DNA from: Misgurnus anguillicaudatus
Taxonomy: Eukaryota > Chordata > Actinopteri > Cypriniformes > Cobitidae
Assembly (NCBI RefSeq): GCF_027580225.2
Contig: NC_073346.2
Coordinates: 186,001 to 250,000, forward strand
DNA: 64,000 nucleotides
Direction of reading: 5' to 3'
Each line of letters starts with the position of its first letter. Position 1 is the stretch's first letter. The notes beneath the pieces are model-generated. The model was not told the origin of the DNA. It saw only the letters and a list, made by a program, of their open reading frames with translations, and ran no database searches. Position numbers and translations under genes: made by a program. Shown in pieces: positions 11,214 through 23,870 of the stretch.

Positions 11214-11660
11214 GGGCCCGAGCACACCAGGGTGTGAGGACCCTATTGTTTTTGCTCCGTTTATTATTATTATTATTATTATTAGGGCCCGAGCACACCG
11301 GGGTGTGAGGACCCTATTGTTTTTGCTCCGTTTATTATTAGGGCCCGAGCACCGAGGAGCAGGCCACAATGGCCTGCACCGTGGGTGCAAAGCCCCATTG
11401 TTTTTGCTCGGTTTATTATTATTATTATTAGGGCCCGAGCACCGAGGAGCAGGCCAGAATGGCCTGCACCGTGGGTGCAAAGCCCTATTGTTTTTGCTTC
11501 GTTTATTATTATTATTATTAGGGCCCGAGCACACCAGGGTGTGAGGACCCTATTGTTTTTGCTCTGTTTATTATTAGGGCCCGAGCACTAAGGAGCAGGC
11601 CAGAATGGCCTGCACCGTGGGTGCAAAGCCCTATTGTTTTTGCTTCGTTTATTATTATTA
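11214..11660 (+). repeat. Cluster of six tandem GH heads
   Basis: Six heads follow one another at 11214, 11285, 11341, 11431, 11521 and 11577, each ending in TTTTTGCTNNGTTTATTATTA and separated only by TTA units. Short-form heads (11214, 11285, 11521) alternate with long-form heads (11341, 11431, 11577). Only the last is followed by a body. This is either the footprint of repeated insertion into the TTA tract or tandem growth of the head module. Confidence 0.9.
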
Positions 11661-12735
11661 TTATTATTATTTTCCGAAATGAATCGCATTTTTGAAGGCC
11701 TAAACATACCCGAAAACTCATGAAATTTTGCACACGCGTCAGAAGTGGCGAAAATTTACATGTAGTATAGGCGTCAGAAGTGGGCGTGTAAAAATGGCTC
11801 GATAGCGCCACCTGCAAAATTTCAAGAGAACAGCCCCCCCACTACGAAAAACGTACAGATACGAAATTTGGTAGGATCATCTATTACTCCAAGACCTACA
11901 AAAAAGTCTCTTGGAGCTAAGCTCTAAACCCCACAGGAAGTCGGCCATTTTGAATTTTCTCTGTCATTTTTTGACATTTCCAAGCGTCGTACTTTAACGA
12001 ACTCCTCCTAGCGATTTAATCCGATCATTATCATATTTGGTCAATCTCATCTAAAGGCCTTTGCGATGTTAAATTGCGGAGATCTTGACTTTTCGTTGGA
12101 GGGTGTGTCCGTGGCGGCCTGACAAAGTTAGGCATTTTCGCCATGAAACAGGAAGTTGTTATAACTCAGGCATACAATGTCCAATCTGCCCCACGCTTCA
12201 CATGTTTGATAAGGGTCTTGACCTGAACACATTTTAATGCCAATATTCAGCTTCAGTCATAGCGCCACCTAGAGGTAGCAGGAAATGCCATGTTTTACGC
12301 TGTGATTTACTGCTCTTAGAGATTTAATCAAATCATCATCTTATTTGGTCAGACTGATGTTAAGCCCTTTGCCATGATAAATTTCGAAGATCTTGACTTT
12401 TCGTTGAAGGGCGTGTCCGTGGCGGCCTGGCAAAGTGTGATGTTTTGACATGAAACAGGAAGCTGTTGTAATTCAGGCATACATTATCCGATCTGCTCCA
12501 GACTTCACACGTTTGATAAGGGTCCCGGCCTGAACACGTCAATATAACAATAATCAGGTACCATCATAGCGCCACCTGCTGCACACAGGCGGTGTGGCAC
12601 ATCAATTTCCCTTTGAATATCCACCTGTATTTACCCACTTTAATTTATACCCCCCTAGTTTACTGCTTTACTAATGCCATAGGGTAGCGGTGCACATGCG
12701 TGCGAGGGCCCTTCCATCGCTGCTTGCAGCTTTAA
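11661..12735 (+). repeat. GH element E7 body
   Basis: A single body behind the six-head cluster, starting CCGAAATGAATCGC near 11673. Junctions lie at about 11804, 12258 and 12567. It ends with the G/C tail hairpin at 12719-12730. Confidence 0.88.
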
Positions 12736-12738
12736 TTA

Positions 12739-14668
12739 GGGCCCGAGCACACAAGTGTGAGGACCCTATTGTTTTTGCTCCGTTTATTATTATTTTTCTT
12801 CTTCTTCTTCTTCTTCTTCTTCTCCAAAGTGAATCGCATTTTTGAGGGGCGAAACATGCTCGAAAACTCATGAAATTTTGCACACATGTCAGGAGTGGCG
12901 AAAATTTACATGTGGCATAGGCGCCAGAAGTGGGCGTGTAGAAATGGCTCGATAGCGCCACCTGCAACATTTCAAGAGATCAGCCCCCCCGCTACGAAAA
13001 ACTTAGATATGAAATTTGGTAGGATCATCTATCACCCCAAGCCCTACAAAAAGTCTCTTGGAGCGAAGCTCTAAACACCACAGGAAGTCGGCCATTTTGA
13101 ATTTTTGCCTTGATTTTTGTGCAAATTTGGTCATTTCCAGCCTTCATACTTTAACGAACTCCTCCTACAGATTTAATCCGATCATCGTCATATTTGGTCA
13201 ATCTCATCTAAAGGCCTTTGCGATGTTAAATTGCGGAGCTTTTGACTTTTCGTTGAAGGGCGTGTCCGTGGCGGCCTGGCAAAGTGTGATGTTTCGCCAT
13301 GAAACAGGAAGCTGTTGTAATTCAGGCATACAATGTCCGATCTGCCCCTGACTTCACACGTTTGATAAGGGTCCAGGCCTGAACACATCAACATGGCATA
13401 ATTCAGTAACACTCATAGCGCCACCTAGAGGCAGCAGGAAATACCATGTTTTATGCTGTAACTTACTGCTCTTAGAGATTTAACCATATCAACATCATAT
13501 TTCACCAGTGTAATCTCAAGACTTTTTGTAACGATAAATAGCGACGACCTTGACTTTTCATTAAAGGGCGTGTCCGTGGCGGCCTCGCAAAGTATCGGTA
13601 AATGAATCACATTTTTGACAGGCTAAACAAGCTCAAAAAGTCATAAAACGTTGCACACATGTCAGAAGTGGCGAAAATTTACATGTGGCATAGGCGCCAG
13701 AAGTGGGCGTGTAGAAATGGCTCGATAGCGCCACCTGCAAAATTTCAAGAGAACAGCCCCCCGCTACGAAAAATGTACAGATACGAAATTTGGTAGGATC
13801 ATCTATCACCCCAAGACCTACAAAAAAGTCTCTTGGAGCGAAGCTCTAAACCCCACAGGAAGTCGGCCATTTTGAATTTTTGCCTTGATTTTTGTGCAAA
13901 TTTGGTCATTTCCAGGCTTCATACTGCAACAAACTCCTCCTACAGATTTAATCCGATCATCGTCATATTTTGGTCGGTCTTATCTAAAGGCCTTTGCGAT
14001 GCTAAATTGCAGAGATCTTGACTTTTCGTTGGAGGGTGTGTCCGTGGCGGGCTGCCAAATTTCGGTGTTTTCGCCATGAAACAGGAAGTGGCTCTAACTC
14101 AGGTATACAATGTCCAATCTGCCCCACGCTTCACATGTTTGATAAGGGTCTTGGCCTGAACACATTTCAATGCCAATATTCAGCCTCAGTCATAGCGCCA
14201 CCTAGAGGTAGCAGGAAATACCATGTTTTACGCTATGATTTACTGCTCTTAGAGATTTAATCAAATCATCATCATATTTGGTTAGATTGATGTAAAGCCC
14301 TCTGCGGTGATGAATTGTGAATATCTTGACTTTTCATTGAAGGGCGTGTCCGTGGCGGCCTGGCAAAGTGTGATGTTTCGCCATGAAACAGGAAGCTGTT
14401 GTAATTCAGACATACATTGTTCGATCTGCCCCAGACTTCACATGTTTGATAAGGTTCTTGGCCTGAACACATTTCAATGCCAATATTCAGCTTCAGTCAT
14501 AGCACCACCGGCTGCACACAGGCGGTGTGGCACATCAGTTTCCCTTTCAATATCCACCTGTATTTACCCACTTTAATTCATATCCCCCTGGTTCACTGCT
14601 TTACTAATGCCATAGGGTAGCGGTGCACATGCGTGCGAGGGCCCTTCCATCGCTGCTTGCAGCTTTAA
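12739..14668 (+). repeat. GH element E8, double-body form
   Basis: A short-form head with the variant stem CACAC-AA-GTGTG, then TTA/TTC and the body near 12825. A second body start lies at about 13602. The second half resembles the second half of E4 (7863-8929), including the rare phrase CTGCAACAAACTCC. Confidence 0.88.
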
Positions 14669-15765
14669 TTATTATTATTATTCCGTTTCTTCTCCAAAGT
14701 GAATCGCAATTTTTAGGGCCTAAACATACTTGAAAACTCATGAAATTCTGCACACACGTCAGAAGTGGCGAAAATTTACATTTGGCATAGGCGCCAGAAG
14801 TAGGCGTGTAGAAATGGCTCGATAGCGCCACCTGCAAAATTTCAAAAGAACAGCCCCCCCACTACGAAAAACATACAGATACAAAATTTGGTAGGATCAT
14901 CTATCACCCCAAGACCTACAAAAAAGTCTCTTGGAGCGAAGCTCTAAACCCCACAGGAAGTCGGCCATTTTGATTTATTGCTGTGATTTCTGTGCAAATT
15001 TTGTCATTTCCAGCCTTCGTACTTTAACGAACTCCTCCTAGAGATTTTATCAGATCGTCATCATATTTGGTCAATCTCATCTAAAGGCCTTTGCGATGTT
15101 AAATTGCGGAGCTTTTGACTTTTCGTTGGAGGGTGTGTCCGTGGCGGCCTGACAAAGTTTAGCGTTTTCGCCATGAAACAGGAAGTTGTTATAACTAAGG
15201 CATACAATGTCCAATCTGGCCCACGCTTCACATGTTTGATAAGGGTCTTGACCTGAACACATTTCAATGCCAATATTCAGCTTCAGTCATAGCGCCACCT
15301 AGAGGTAGCAGGAAATGCCATGTTTTACGCTGTGATTTACTGCTCTTAGAGATTTAATCAAATCATCATCATATTTGGTCAGACTGATGTTAAGCCCTTT
15401 GCCGTGATAAATTGCGAAGATCTTGACTTTTCGTTGAAGGGCGTGTCCGTGGCAGCCTGGCAAAGTGTGATGTTTCACCATGAAAAAGGAAGCTGTTGTA
15501 ATTCAGGCATACATTGTTTGATCTGCCCTATACTTCACACGTTAGATAAGGGTCCCGGCTTGAACACGTCAATATAACAATAATCAGGTACCATCATAGC
15601 GCCACCTGCTGCACACAGGCGGTGTGGCACATCAGTTTACCTTTGAATATCCACCTGTATTTACCCACTTTAATTCATACCCCCCTGGTTTACTGCTTTA
15701 CTAATGCCATAGGGTAGCGGTGCACATGCGTGCGAGGGCCCTTCCATCGCTGCTTGCAGCTTTAA
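14669..15765 (+). repeat. GH element E9, headless single-body form
   Basis: No head. A short TTA tract leads into the body near 14697. It is otherwise an ordinary single-body unit with a G/C tail hairpin. Confidence 0.87.
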
Positions 15766-16845
15766 TTCATTATTATTTTTCTTCTTCTTCTTCTTCTTCT
15801 TCTCCGAAATGGATCGCATTTTTGAGGGCCTAAACATACCCGAACTCATGAAAATTTGCACACGCGTCAGAAGTGGCGAAAATTTACATGTAGTATAGGC
15901 GTCAGAAGTGGGCGTGTAGAAATGGCTCGATAGCGCCACCTGCAAAATTTCAAGAGAACAGCCCCCCCACTACGAAAAACGTACAGATACGAAATTTGGT
16001 AGGATCATCTAGCACCCCAAGACCTACAAAAAAGTATCTTGGAGCTAAGCTCTAAACCTCACAGGAAGTTGGCCATTTTGAATTTTCTCTGTCATTTTTT
16101 GACATTTCCAAGTGTCGTACTTTAACGAACTCCTCCTAGCGATTTAATCCGATCATTATCATATTTGGTCAGTCTCATCTAAAGGCCTTTGCGATGGTAA
16201 ATTGCGGAGATCTTGACTTTTCGTTGGAGGGTGTGTCTGTGGCGGCCTGACAAAGTTCAGCATTTTCGCCATGAAACAGGAAGTTGTTCTATCTCAGGCC
16301 CCACGCTTCACATGTTTGATAAGGGTCTTGACCTGAACACATTTTGATGCCAATATTCAGCTTCAGTCATAGCGCCACCTAGAGGTAGCAGGAAATGCCA
16401 TGTTTTACGCTGTGATTTACTGCTCTTAGAGATTTAATCAAATAATCATCATATTTGGTCAGACTGATCTTAAGGACTTTAAGATGATATATTGCGAAGA
16501 TCTTGACTTTTCGTTGAAGGGCGTGTCCGTGTCAGCCTGGCAAAGTGTGATGTTTTGCCATGAAACAGGAAGCTGTTGTAATTCAGGCATACATTGTCCG
16601 ATCTGGCCCCAACTTCACACGTTTGATAAGGGTCCTGGCCTGAACACGTCAACATAACAATAATCAGGTATAGTCATAGCGCCACCTGCTGCCCACAGCC
16701 GGTGTGGCACATACATTTTCCTTTGAATATCCACCTATATTTACCCACTTTAATTCATATCCCCCTGGTTCACTGCTTTACTAAGGCCATAGAGTGGCGG
16801 TGCACATGCGTGCGAGGGCCCTTCCATCACTGCTTGCAGTTTTAA
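15766..16845 (+). repeat. GH element E10, headless single-body form
   Basis: It starts TTCATTATTATTTTTC(TTC)n with no head. A deletion of some twenty bases near 16300 removes part of the GGCATACAATGTCC block. It ends with the A/T form of the tail hairpin (ACTGC-TT-GCAGT). Confidence 0.87.
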
Positions 16846-17949
16846 TTATTATTATTATTATTATTCTTATTCTTCTTCTCCGTAATGGATCGCATTTTTG
16901 AGGGGCTAAACATACTCGAAAACTCATGAAAATTTGCACACGCGTCAGAAGTGGCGAAAATTTACATGTAGTATAGGCGTCAGAAGTGGGCGTCTAAAAA
17001 TGGCTCGATAGCGCCACCTGCAAAATTTCAAGAGAACAGCCCCCCCACTACGAAAAACATACAGATACGAAATTTGGTAGGATCATCTATCACCCCAAAA
17101 CGTACAAAAAAGTCTCTTGAAGCTAAACTCTAAACCCCACAGGAAGTCGGCCATTTTGAATTTTTGCTGTGATTTCTGTGCAAATTTTGTCATTTTCAGG
17201 CTTCGTACTTTAACGAACTCCTCCTAGAGATTTAATCCGATCATCATCATATTTGGTCAATCTCATCTAAAGGCCTTTGCGATGCTAAATTGCGGCGCTT
17301 TTGACTTTTCGTTGGAGGGTGTGTCCGTGGCGGCCTGACAAAGTTCAGCGTTTTCGCCATGAAACAGGAAGTGGTTCTAACTCAGGCATACAATGTCCAA
17401 TCTGCCCCACACTTCACGTTTGATAAGGGTCTTGGCCTGAACACATTTCAATGCCAATATTCAGCTTCAGTCATAGCGCCACCTAGAGGCAGCAGGAAAT
17501 GCCATGTTTCACGCTGTGATTTACTGCTCTTAGAGATTTAATCACATTATCATCATATTTGGTCAGACTGATCTTAAGCCCTTTGTGATAATAAATTGCG
17601 AAGATCTTGACTTTTCGTTGAAGGGCGTGTCCGTGGCAGCCTGGCAAAGTGTGATGTTTCACCATGAAAGAGGAAGATGTTGTAATTCAGGCATACATTG
17701 TTTGATCTGCTCCAGACTTCACACGTTTGTTAAGGGTCCCGGCCTGAACATCTCAATATAACAATAATCAGGTACAGTCATAGCGCCACCTCCTGCACAC
17801 AGGCGGTGTGGCACATACATTTTTCTTTGAATATCCACCTATATTTACCCACTTTAATTCATATCTCCCTGGTTCACTGCTTTACTAATGCCATAGGGTA
17901 GCGGTGCACATGCGTGTGAGGGCCCTTCCATCGCTGCTTGCAGCTTTAA
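16846..17949 (+). repeat. GH element E11, headless single-body form
   Basis: No head. A TTA tract is followed by TTCTTATTCTTC and the body near 16882. It ends with a G/C tail hairpin, immediately before the double head at 17953. Confidence 0.87.
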
Positions 17950-17952
17950 TTA

Positions 17953-19244
17953 GGGCCCGAGCACACCAGTGTGAGGACCCTATTGTTTTTGCTCTGTTTA
18001 TTATTAGGGCCCGAGCACCGAGGAGCAGGCCAGAATGGCCTGCACCGAAAGGTGCGAAGCCCTATTGTTTTTGCTCGGATTATTATTTTTATTATTATTA
18101 TTATTATTTTTTTTTTTATTTTTTTTTTTACATTTCGGGGCAATTTGGGGGCCTTAACATACTCAAAAACTCTTGAAATTTTGCACAGACATCAGAGTCG
18201 TCGGCCATCAGGTCCGGGCAAAGGCCGGACCACAGGCGTGGCAAGGGAGCTCTGTAGCGCCCCCTGTAATTCAAAAACAAACATTGGGGCACAGATCGGG
18301 CAAAAATGTACACACATGTACGAGAGTTGGTACACATATAGAACTCATCGACCCGAACAACTTTCGCCCTTAAACCTATTAGCTCCGCCCAACAGGAAGT
18401 CGGCCATTTTTGATTGTTTCAAAAACGCATGTGATGAACTTTTAAATACTCCTCCTAGGGGATTTATGCGATTGACACCAAACGCGGTGAACATGATGTC
18501 AAGATATTGTACTTGCTAAATTGCGAAGGGATTTTTGATATCTCGAACGGTTCTGCCATGGCGAAGCGACAAAGTCATGGCGAAATCAGAGAAACAGGAA
18601 GTGTCTAATATCTAAGGCAAAAAATGTCTTATTGTAATGATACGCAGGACGTTTGTTCGTCTGAAGATTCCGAACGCATCGATGTGCCTATTGTGAGTCT
18701 CGGGTATAGCGCCACCACCAGGTGCCAGGAAGTGTGTCAGTCACAAAGGTGGATTTTTTTGACAGTTCAATCCAATGTTCTTTTAAATACTCCTTCTAGG
18801 ATTTTCATGCGATTGACACCAAAAGTGGTCAACATGATGCCGAGGCATAGTAGATGATAAATTGCGAAGGGATTTTTGATATCTCCAACGCTGTTCCCAT
18901 GGCAACGCGTCAAATTTTACTTTAATTTCAGGCATGTTTAAGGCTCTTGGCGTGCTTAGATTAACCTAAAACTTTGCACACACATCAGAGTTGTTGACTG
19001 TTAAGTGTGCACAAAAAGGTCAGACACAGGCGTGTCTCTTAAGTGGCTCACCAGCGCCCCCGTTTGTCTAAAATGTGGGGTTTCTTTTACCTACAGTCCC
19101 CAAATGGGTCAATAACAACATGAAATAGCCCACTGATATTTACCCACTTGATGCACTTGCTCACCGTGCATCGTTTTCTCGGAGGCATCGTATAGCGGTA
19201 AAATAACGTGCGAGGGCCCGCCATCGCTGCTTGCAGCTATATTT
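17953..19244 (+). repeat. GH element E12, divergent type 2
   Basis: Two heads (17953 short form, 18007 long form). The second has the stem GCACC-GAAA-GGTGC with a GAAA loop. The body is only distantly related to the common type but keeps the same landmarks in the same order: TAGCGCCCCCTGTAAT, AACAGGAAGTCGGCCATTTT, ACTCCTCCTAGG, CTAAATTGCGAAGG, GAAACAGGAAGTG. The tail is GTGCGAGGGCCCGCCATCGCTGC... ending in CTATATTTA instead of CTTTAATTA. Confidence 0.85.
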
Positions 19245-20348
19245 ATTATTATTATTATTATTATTCCGTTTCTTCTCCAAAGTGAATCGCATTTTTGAGG
19301 GGCGAAACATGCTCGAAAACTCATGAAATTTTGCACACACGTCAGAAGTGGCGAAAATGTACATGTGGCATAGGCGCCAGAAGTGGGCGTGTAGAAATGG
19401 CTCGATAGCGCCACCTGCAAAATTTCAAAAGAACAGCCCCCCCACTACGAAAAACGTACAGATACGAAATTTGGTAGGATCATCTATCACCCCAAGACCT
19501 ACAAAAAAGTCTCTTGGAGCTAAGCTCTAAACCCCACAGGAAGTCGGCCATTTTGATTTTTCACTGTGATTTCTGGGCAAATTTTGGCATTTCCAGGCTT
19601 CGTACTTTAACGAACTCCTCCTACAGATTTAATCCGATCATTATCATATTTGGTCAGTCTCATCTAAAGGCCTTCGCGATGCTAAATTGCGGAGATCTTG
19701 AGTTTTCGTTGGAGGGTGTGTCTGTGGCGGCCTGACAAAGTTCAGCGTTTTCGCCATGAAACAGGAAGTGGCTCTAACTCAGGCATACAATGTCCAATCT
19801 GCCACACACTTCACATGTTTTATAAGGGTCTTGGCCTGAACACATTTCAATGCCAATATTCAGCTTCAGTCATAGCGCCACCTAGCGGTAGCAGGAAATG
19901 CCATGTTTTACACTGTGATTTACTGCTCTTAGAGATTTAATCAAATCATCATCATATTTGGTCAGACTGATGTTAAGCCCTTTTCCGTGATAAATTGCGA
20001 AGATCTTGACTTTTCGTTGAAGGGCGTGTCCGTGGCAGCCTGGCAAAGTGTGATGTTTCACCATAAAACAGGAAGCTGTTGTAATTCAGGCATACATTGT
20101 TTGATCTGCCCCAGACTTCACACGTTTGATAAGGGTCCCGGCCTGAACACGTCAATATAACAATAATCAGGTACCGTCATAGCGCCACCTGCTGCACACA
20201 GGCGGTGTGGCACATAAATGTTTCTTTGAATATCCACCTATATTTACCCACTTTAATTCATATCCCCCTGGTTCACTGCTTTACTAATGCCATAGGGTAG
20301 CGGTGCACATGCGTGCGAGGGCCCTTCCATCGCTGCTTGCAGCTTTAA
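19245..20348 (+). repeat. GH element E13, headless single-body form
   Basis: It returns to the common body type directly after the type 2 tail, with a TTA tract and no head. Body from about 19277; G/C tail hairpin. Confidence 0.87.
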
Positions 20349-22532
20349 TTATTATTATTATTATTATTCCGTTTCTTCTCCAAAGTGAATCGCAATTTTT
20401 AGGGCCTAAACATACTCGAAAACTCATGAAATTTTGCACACGCGTCAGAAGTGGCGAAAATTTACATGTAGTATAGGCGTCAGAAGTGGGCGTGTAGAAA
20501 TGGCTCGATAGCGCCACCTGCAAAATTTCAATAGAACAGCCCCCCCACTACGAAAAACGTACAGATACGAAATTTGGTAGGATCATGTATCACCCCAAGA
20601 CCTAAAAAAAAGTCTCTTGGAGCGAAGCTCTAAACCCCACAGGAAGTCGGCCATTTTGATTTTTCACTGTGATTTCTGTGCAAATTTGGTCATTTCCAGC
20701 CTTCGTACTTTAACGAACTCCTCCTAGAGATTTTATCAGATCGTCATCATATTTGGTCAATCTCATCTAAAGGCCTTTGCGATGTTAAATTGCGGAGCTT
20801 TTGACTTTTTGTTGGAGGGTGTGTCCGTGGCGGCCTGACAAATTTCAGCGTTTTCGCCATGAAACAGGAAGTTGTTATAACTAAGGCATACAATGTCCAA
20901 TCTGCCACACACTTCACACGTTTGATGCGAGTCTTGGCCTGAACACATTTCAATGCCAATATTCAGCTTCAGTCATAGCGCCACCTAGAGGTAGCAGGAA
21001 ATGCCATGTTTTACGCTGTGATTTACTGCTCTTAGAGATTTAATAAAATCATCATCATATTTGTTCAGACTGATCTTAAGCCCTTTGCGATGGTAAATTG
21101 CGAAGATCTTAACTTTTCGTTGAAGGGCGTGTCCGTGGCAGCCTGGCAAAGTGTGATGTTTCGCCATGAAACAGGAAGCTGTTGTAATTCAGACATACAT
21201 AGTCCGATCTGCCCCCAACTTCACACGTTTCATAAGGGTCCCGGCCTGAACACATCAACATGGCATAATTCAGTATCAGTCATAGCGCCACCTAGAGGCA
21301 GCAGGAAATACCACCTTTTATGCTGTGACTTACTGCTCTTAGAGATTTAACCATATCAACATCATATTTCATCAGTCTAATCTCAAGACCTTGTGTGATG
21401 ATAAATAGCAACGACCTTGACTTTTCGTGAAAGGGCGTGTCCGTTGCGGCCTCGCAAAGTATCGCTAAATGAATCCCATTTTTGACAGCCTAAACGAGCT
21501 CAAAAAGTCATGAAACGTTGCACACGTGTCAAAAGTGGCGAATATTTTCATGTGATATAGGCTTCAGAACTTGGGGTGTTAAAATGGCTCTATAGCGCCA
21601 CCTACAAAAATTCAATAGAGCAGCCCCCCCAGCTACGTTAATTGCACAGATACGAAATGCGGTAGGATCATGTATCACCCCAAGACCTACAAAAAAGTCT
21701 CTTGGAGCAAAGCTCTAAACCCCACAGGAAGTCAGCCATTTTGAATTTTCTCTGTAATTTGAGTGCAAATTTTGCCATTTCTGGCCTTCGTATTTTAACA
21801 AACTCCTCCTATAAATTTAATCAGATAATCATCATATTTGGTGAGTGTCATCTAAAGGGCTTTGCAATGCTAAATTGCGGAGATCTTGACATTTCAATGG
21901 AGGGTGTGTATGTGGCGGCTTGCCAAATGTCTGTGTTTCTCAATGAAACAGGAAGTTGTTCTAACTCAGGTTTAAAATGTCCAATCTGACCCACGCTTCA
22001 CAAGTTTGATAATTGTCCTGTCCTGAACACATTAACATGGCAATATTCAGTAAAAGTTATAGCGCCACCTGCTGGAAGCAGGAAATGTCATGTTTTACAC
22101 TGTGATTTACTGCTCATTGAAGTGTATTCAGATCATCATCATATTTGGTCAGTCTGAACTTAGGGACTTCACAATGATAAATTGTGAAGATCTTGACATT
22201 TCGTTAAAGGGGCGTGTCCGTTGTGGCCTGTCAAAGTTTGATTTTTCGCCATGAGAAAGCTGTTGTAACTCAGACATGCAATGTCCGACCTGTCGCAGAC
22301 ATCATACGTTTGACAAGGGTCCTGGCCTCAACACATCAATGTTACAACAATCAATTACAATCATAGCGCCACCTGCTGCATAAAGGAGTAGTGGCACTTC
22401 AAAGTTCCTTTGAATATCCACCTATATTTATCCACGGAAATTTCAATCCCCCTAGTTTATTGCTTTACTAAGGCCAGAGAGTGGCGGTGCACATGCGTGC
22501 GAGGGCCCTTCCATCACTGCTTGCAGTTTTAA
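20349..22532 (+). repeat. GH element E14, headless double-body form
   Basis: No head. The second body start is near 21467 (AATGAATCCCATTTTTGACA). Bases from about 21130 to 22532 match 25640-27039 very closely at an offset near 4507. It contains the best CTCF-like site, TAGCGCCACCTGCTGGAAG, near 22060. A/T-form tail hairpin. Confidence 0.87.
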
Positions 22533-23870
22533 TATTTTTATTATTTTTATTTTTATTTTTTTTTTACGTTTCGGGCAATTTGGGGGCCTTAACATACTCA
22601 AAAACTCTTGAAATTTTGCACAGACGTCAGAGTCGTTGGCCATCAGGTTTGGGCAAAGGCTGGACCACGGGCGTGGCAAGGGAGCTCTGTAGCGCCCCCT
22701 GTAATGCAAAAACAAACATTGGGGCACAGATCGGGCAAAAATGTACGCACATGTACGAGAGTTGGTACGCATATAGATCTCATCGACCCGAACAACTTTC
22801 GCACTCTAACATTTAAGCTCCGCCCAACAGGAAGTCGGCTATTTTGGATTGTTTCAAAAATGCATGTGGTGAACTTTTAAATACTCCTCCTAGAGGATTC
22901 ATGGGATTGACACCAAACGTGGTGATAATGATGTCGAGACATTGTACTTGCTAAATTGCGAAGGGATTTTTGATATCTCGAACGGTGCCGCCGTGGCGAG
23001 TCAACAAAGTTGTGGCAAAATCAGAGAAACAGGAAGTGTCTAATATCTAAGGCAAAAAAGTTCTTATTGTGATGCCAAGTGGGGTGTTTGTTCGCCTGAA
23101 GATTCCGATCGCATCGATGTGCTTATTGTGAGTCTCGGGTATAGCGCCACCACCAGGCGCCAGGAAGTGTGTCAGTCACAAAGGTGGATTTTTTTTACTG
23201 TTCCATCCAATGTTCTTTTAAATACTCCTTCTAGGATATTCATGCGATTGACACCAAAAGTGGTCAACATGATGCTAAGACATTGTAGATGATAAATTGC
23301 GAAGGGATTTTTTGATATCTCAAACGCTGTTCCCATGGCAACGCGTCAAACTTTTTACTTTCATTTTAAAGGCTTATTTAAGCCTGACAGTTGCATGCAA
23401 TGTTCTTTTAAATACTCCTTCTAGGGAAATAATGCGATTCACACCAGAAGTTGTCAACATGATGCTGAGACATTGTAGATGATAAATAGTGAAGGGATTT
23501 TTGATATCTCGAACGCTGTTCCCATGGCAACGCCCCAAACTTGACTTTTATTTCAGGCATATTTAGGGCTCTTGGCGTGCTTAGATTAACCTAAAAGTCG
23601 GCACACACATCAGAGTTGTCGGCTGTTAAGTGTGCACAAACAGGTCAGACATAGGCGTGTCTCTTAAGTGGCTCACTAGCGCCCCCGTTTGTCTAAAATA
23701 TGGGGTTTCTTTTACCTACAGTCCCCAAATGGCTCAGTAGCAACATTAAATAGTCCACTGATATTTACCCACTTGATGCCCTTGCCCACCGTGCATCGTT
23801 TTCTCGGACGCACCGTGTAGCGGTAAAAAAACGTGCGAGGGCCCGCCATTGCTGCTTGCAGCTATATTTA
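22533..23870 (+). repeat. GH element E15, type 2, headless
   Basis: A type 2 body from about 22565, closely similar to E12. It carries an extra tandem copy of the segment around TTTTAAATACTCCTTCTAGG (near 23215 and 23405). The tail ends GCTATATTTA. Confidence 0.85.

Noticed and set aside
17971..18519. 182-codon frame across the head and type 2 body
   Set aside because: Starts in the head and TTA tract and reads through repeat sequence; codon content follows the microsatellite.
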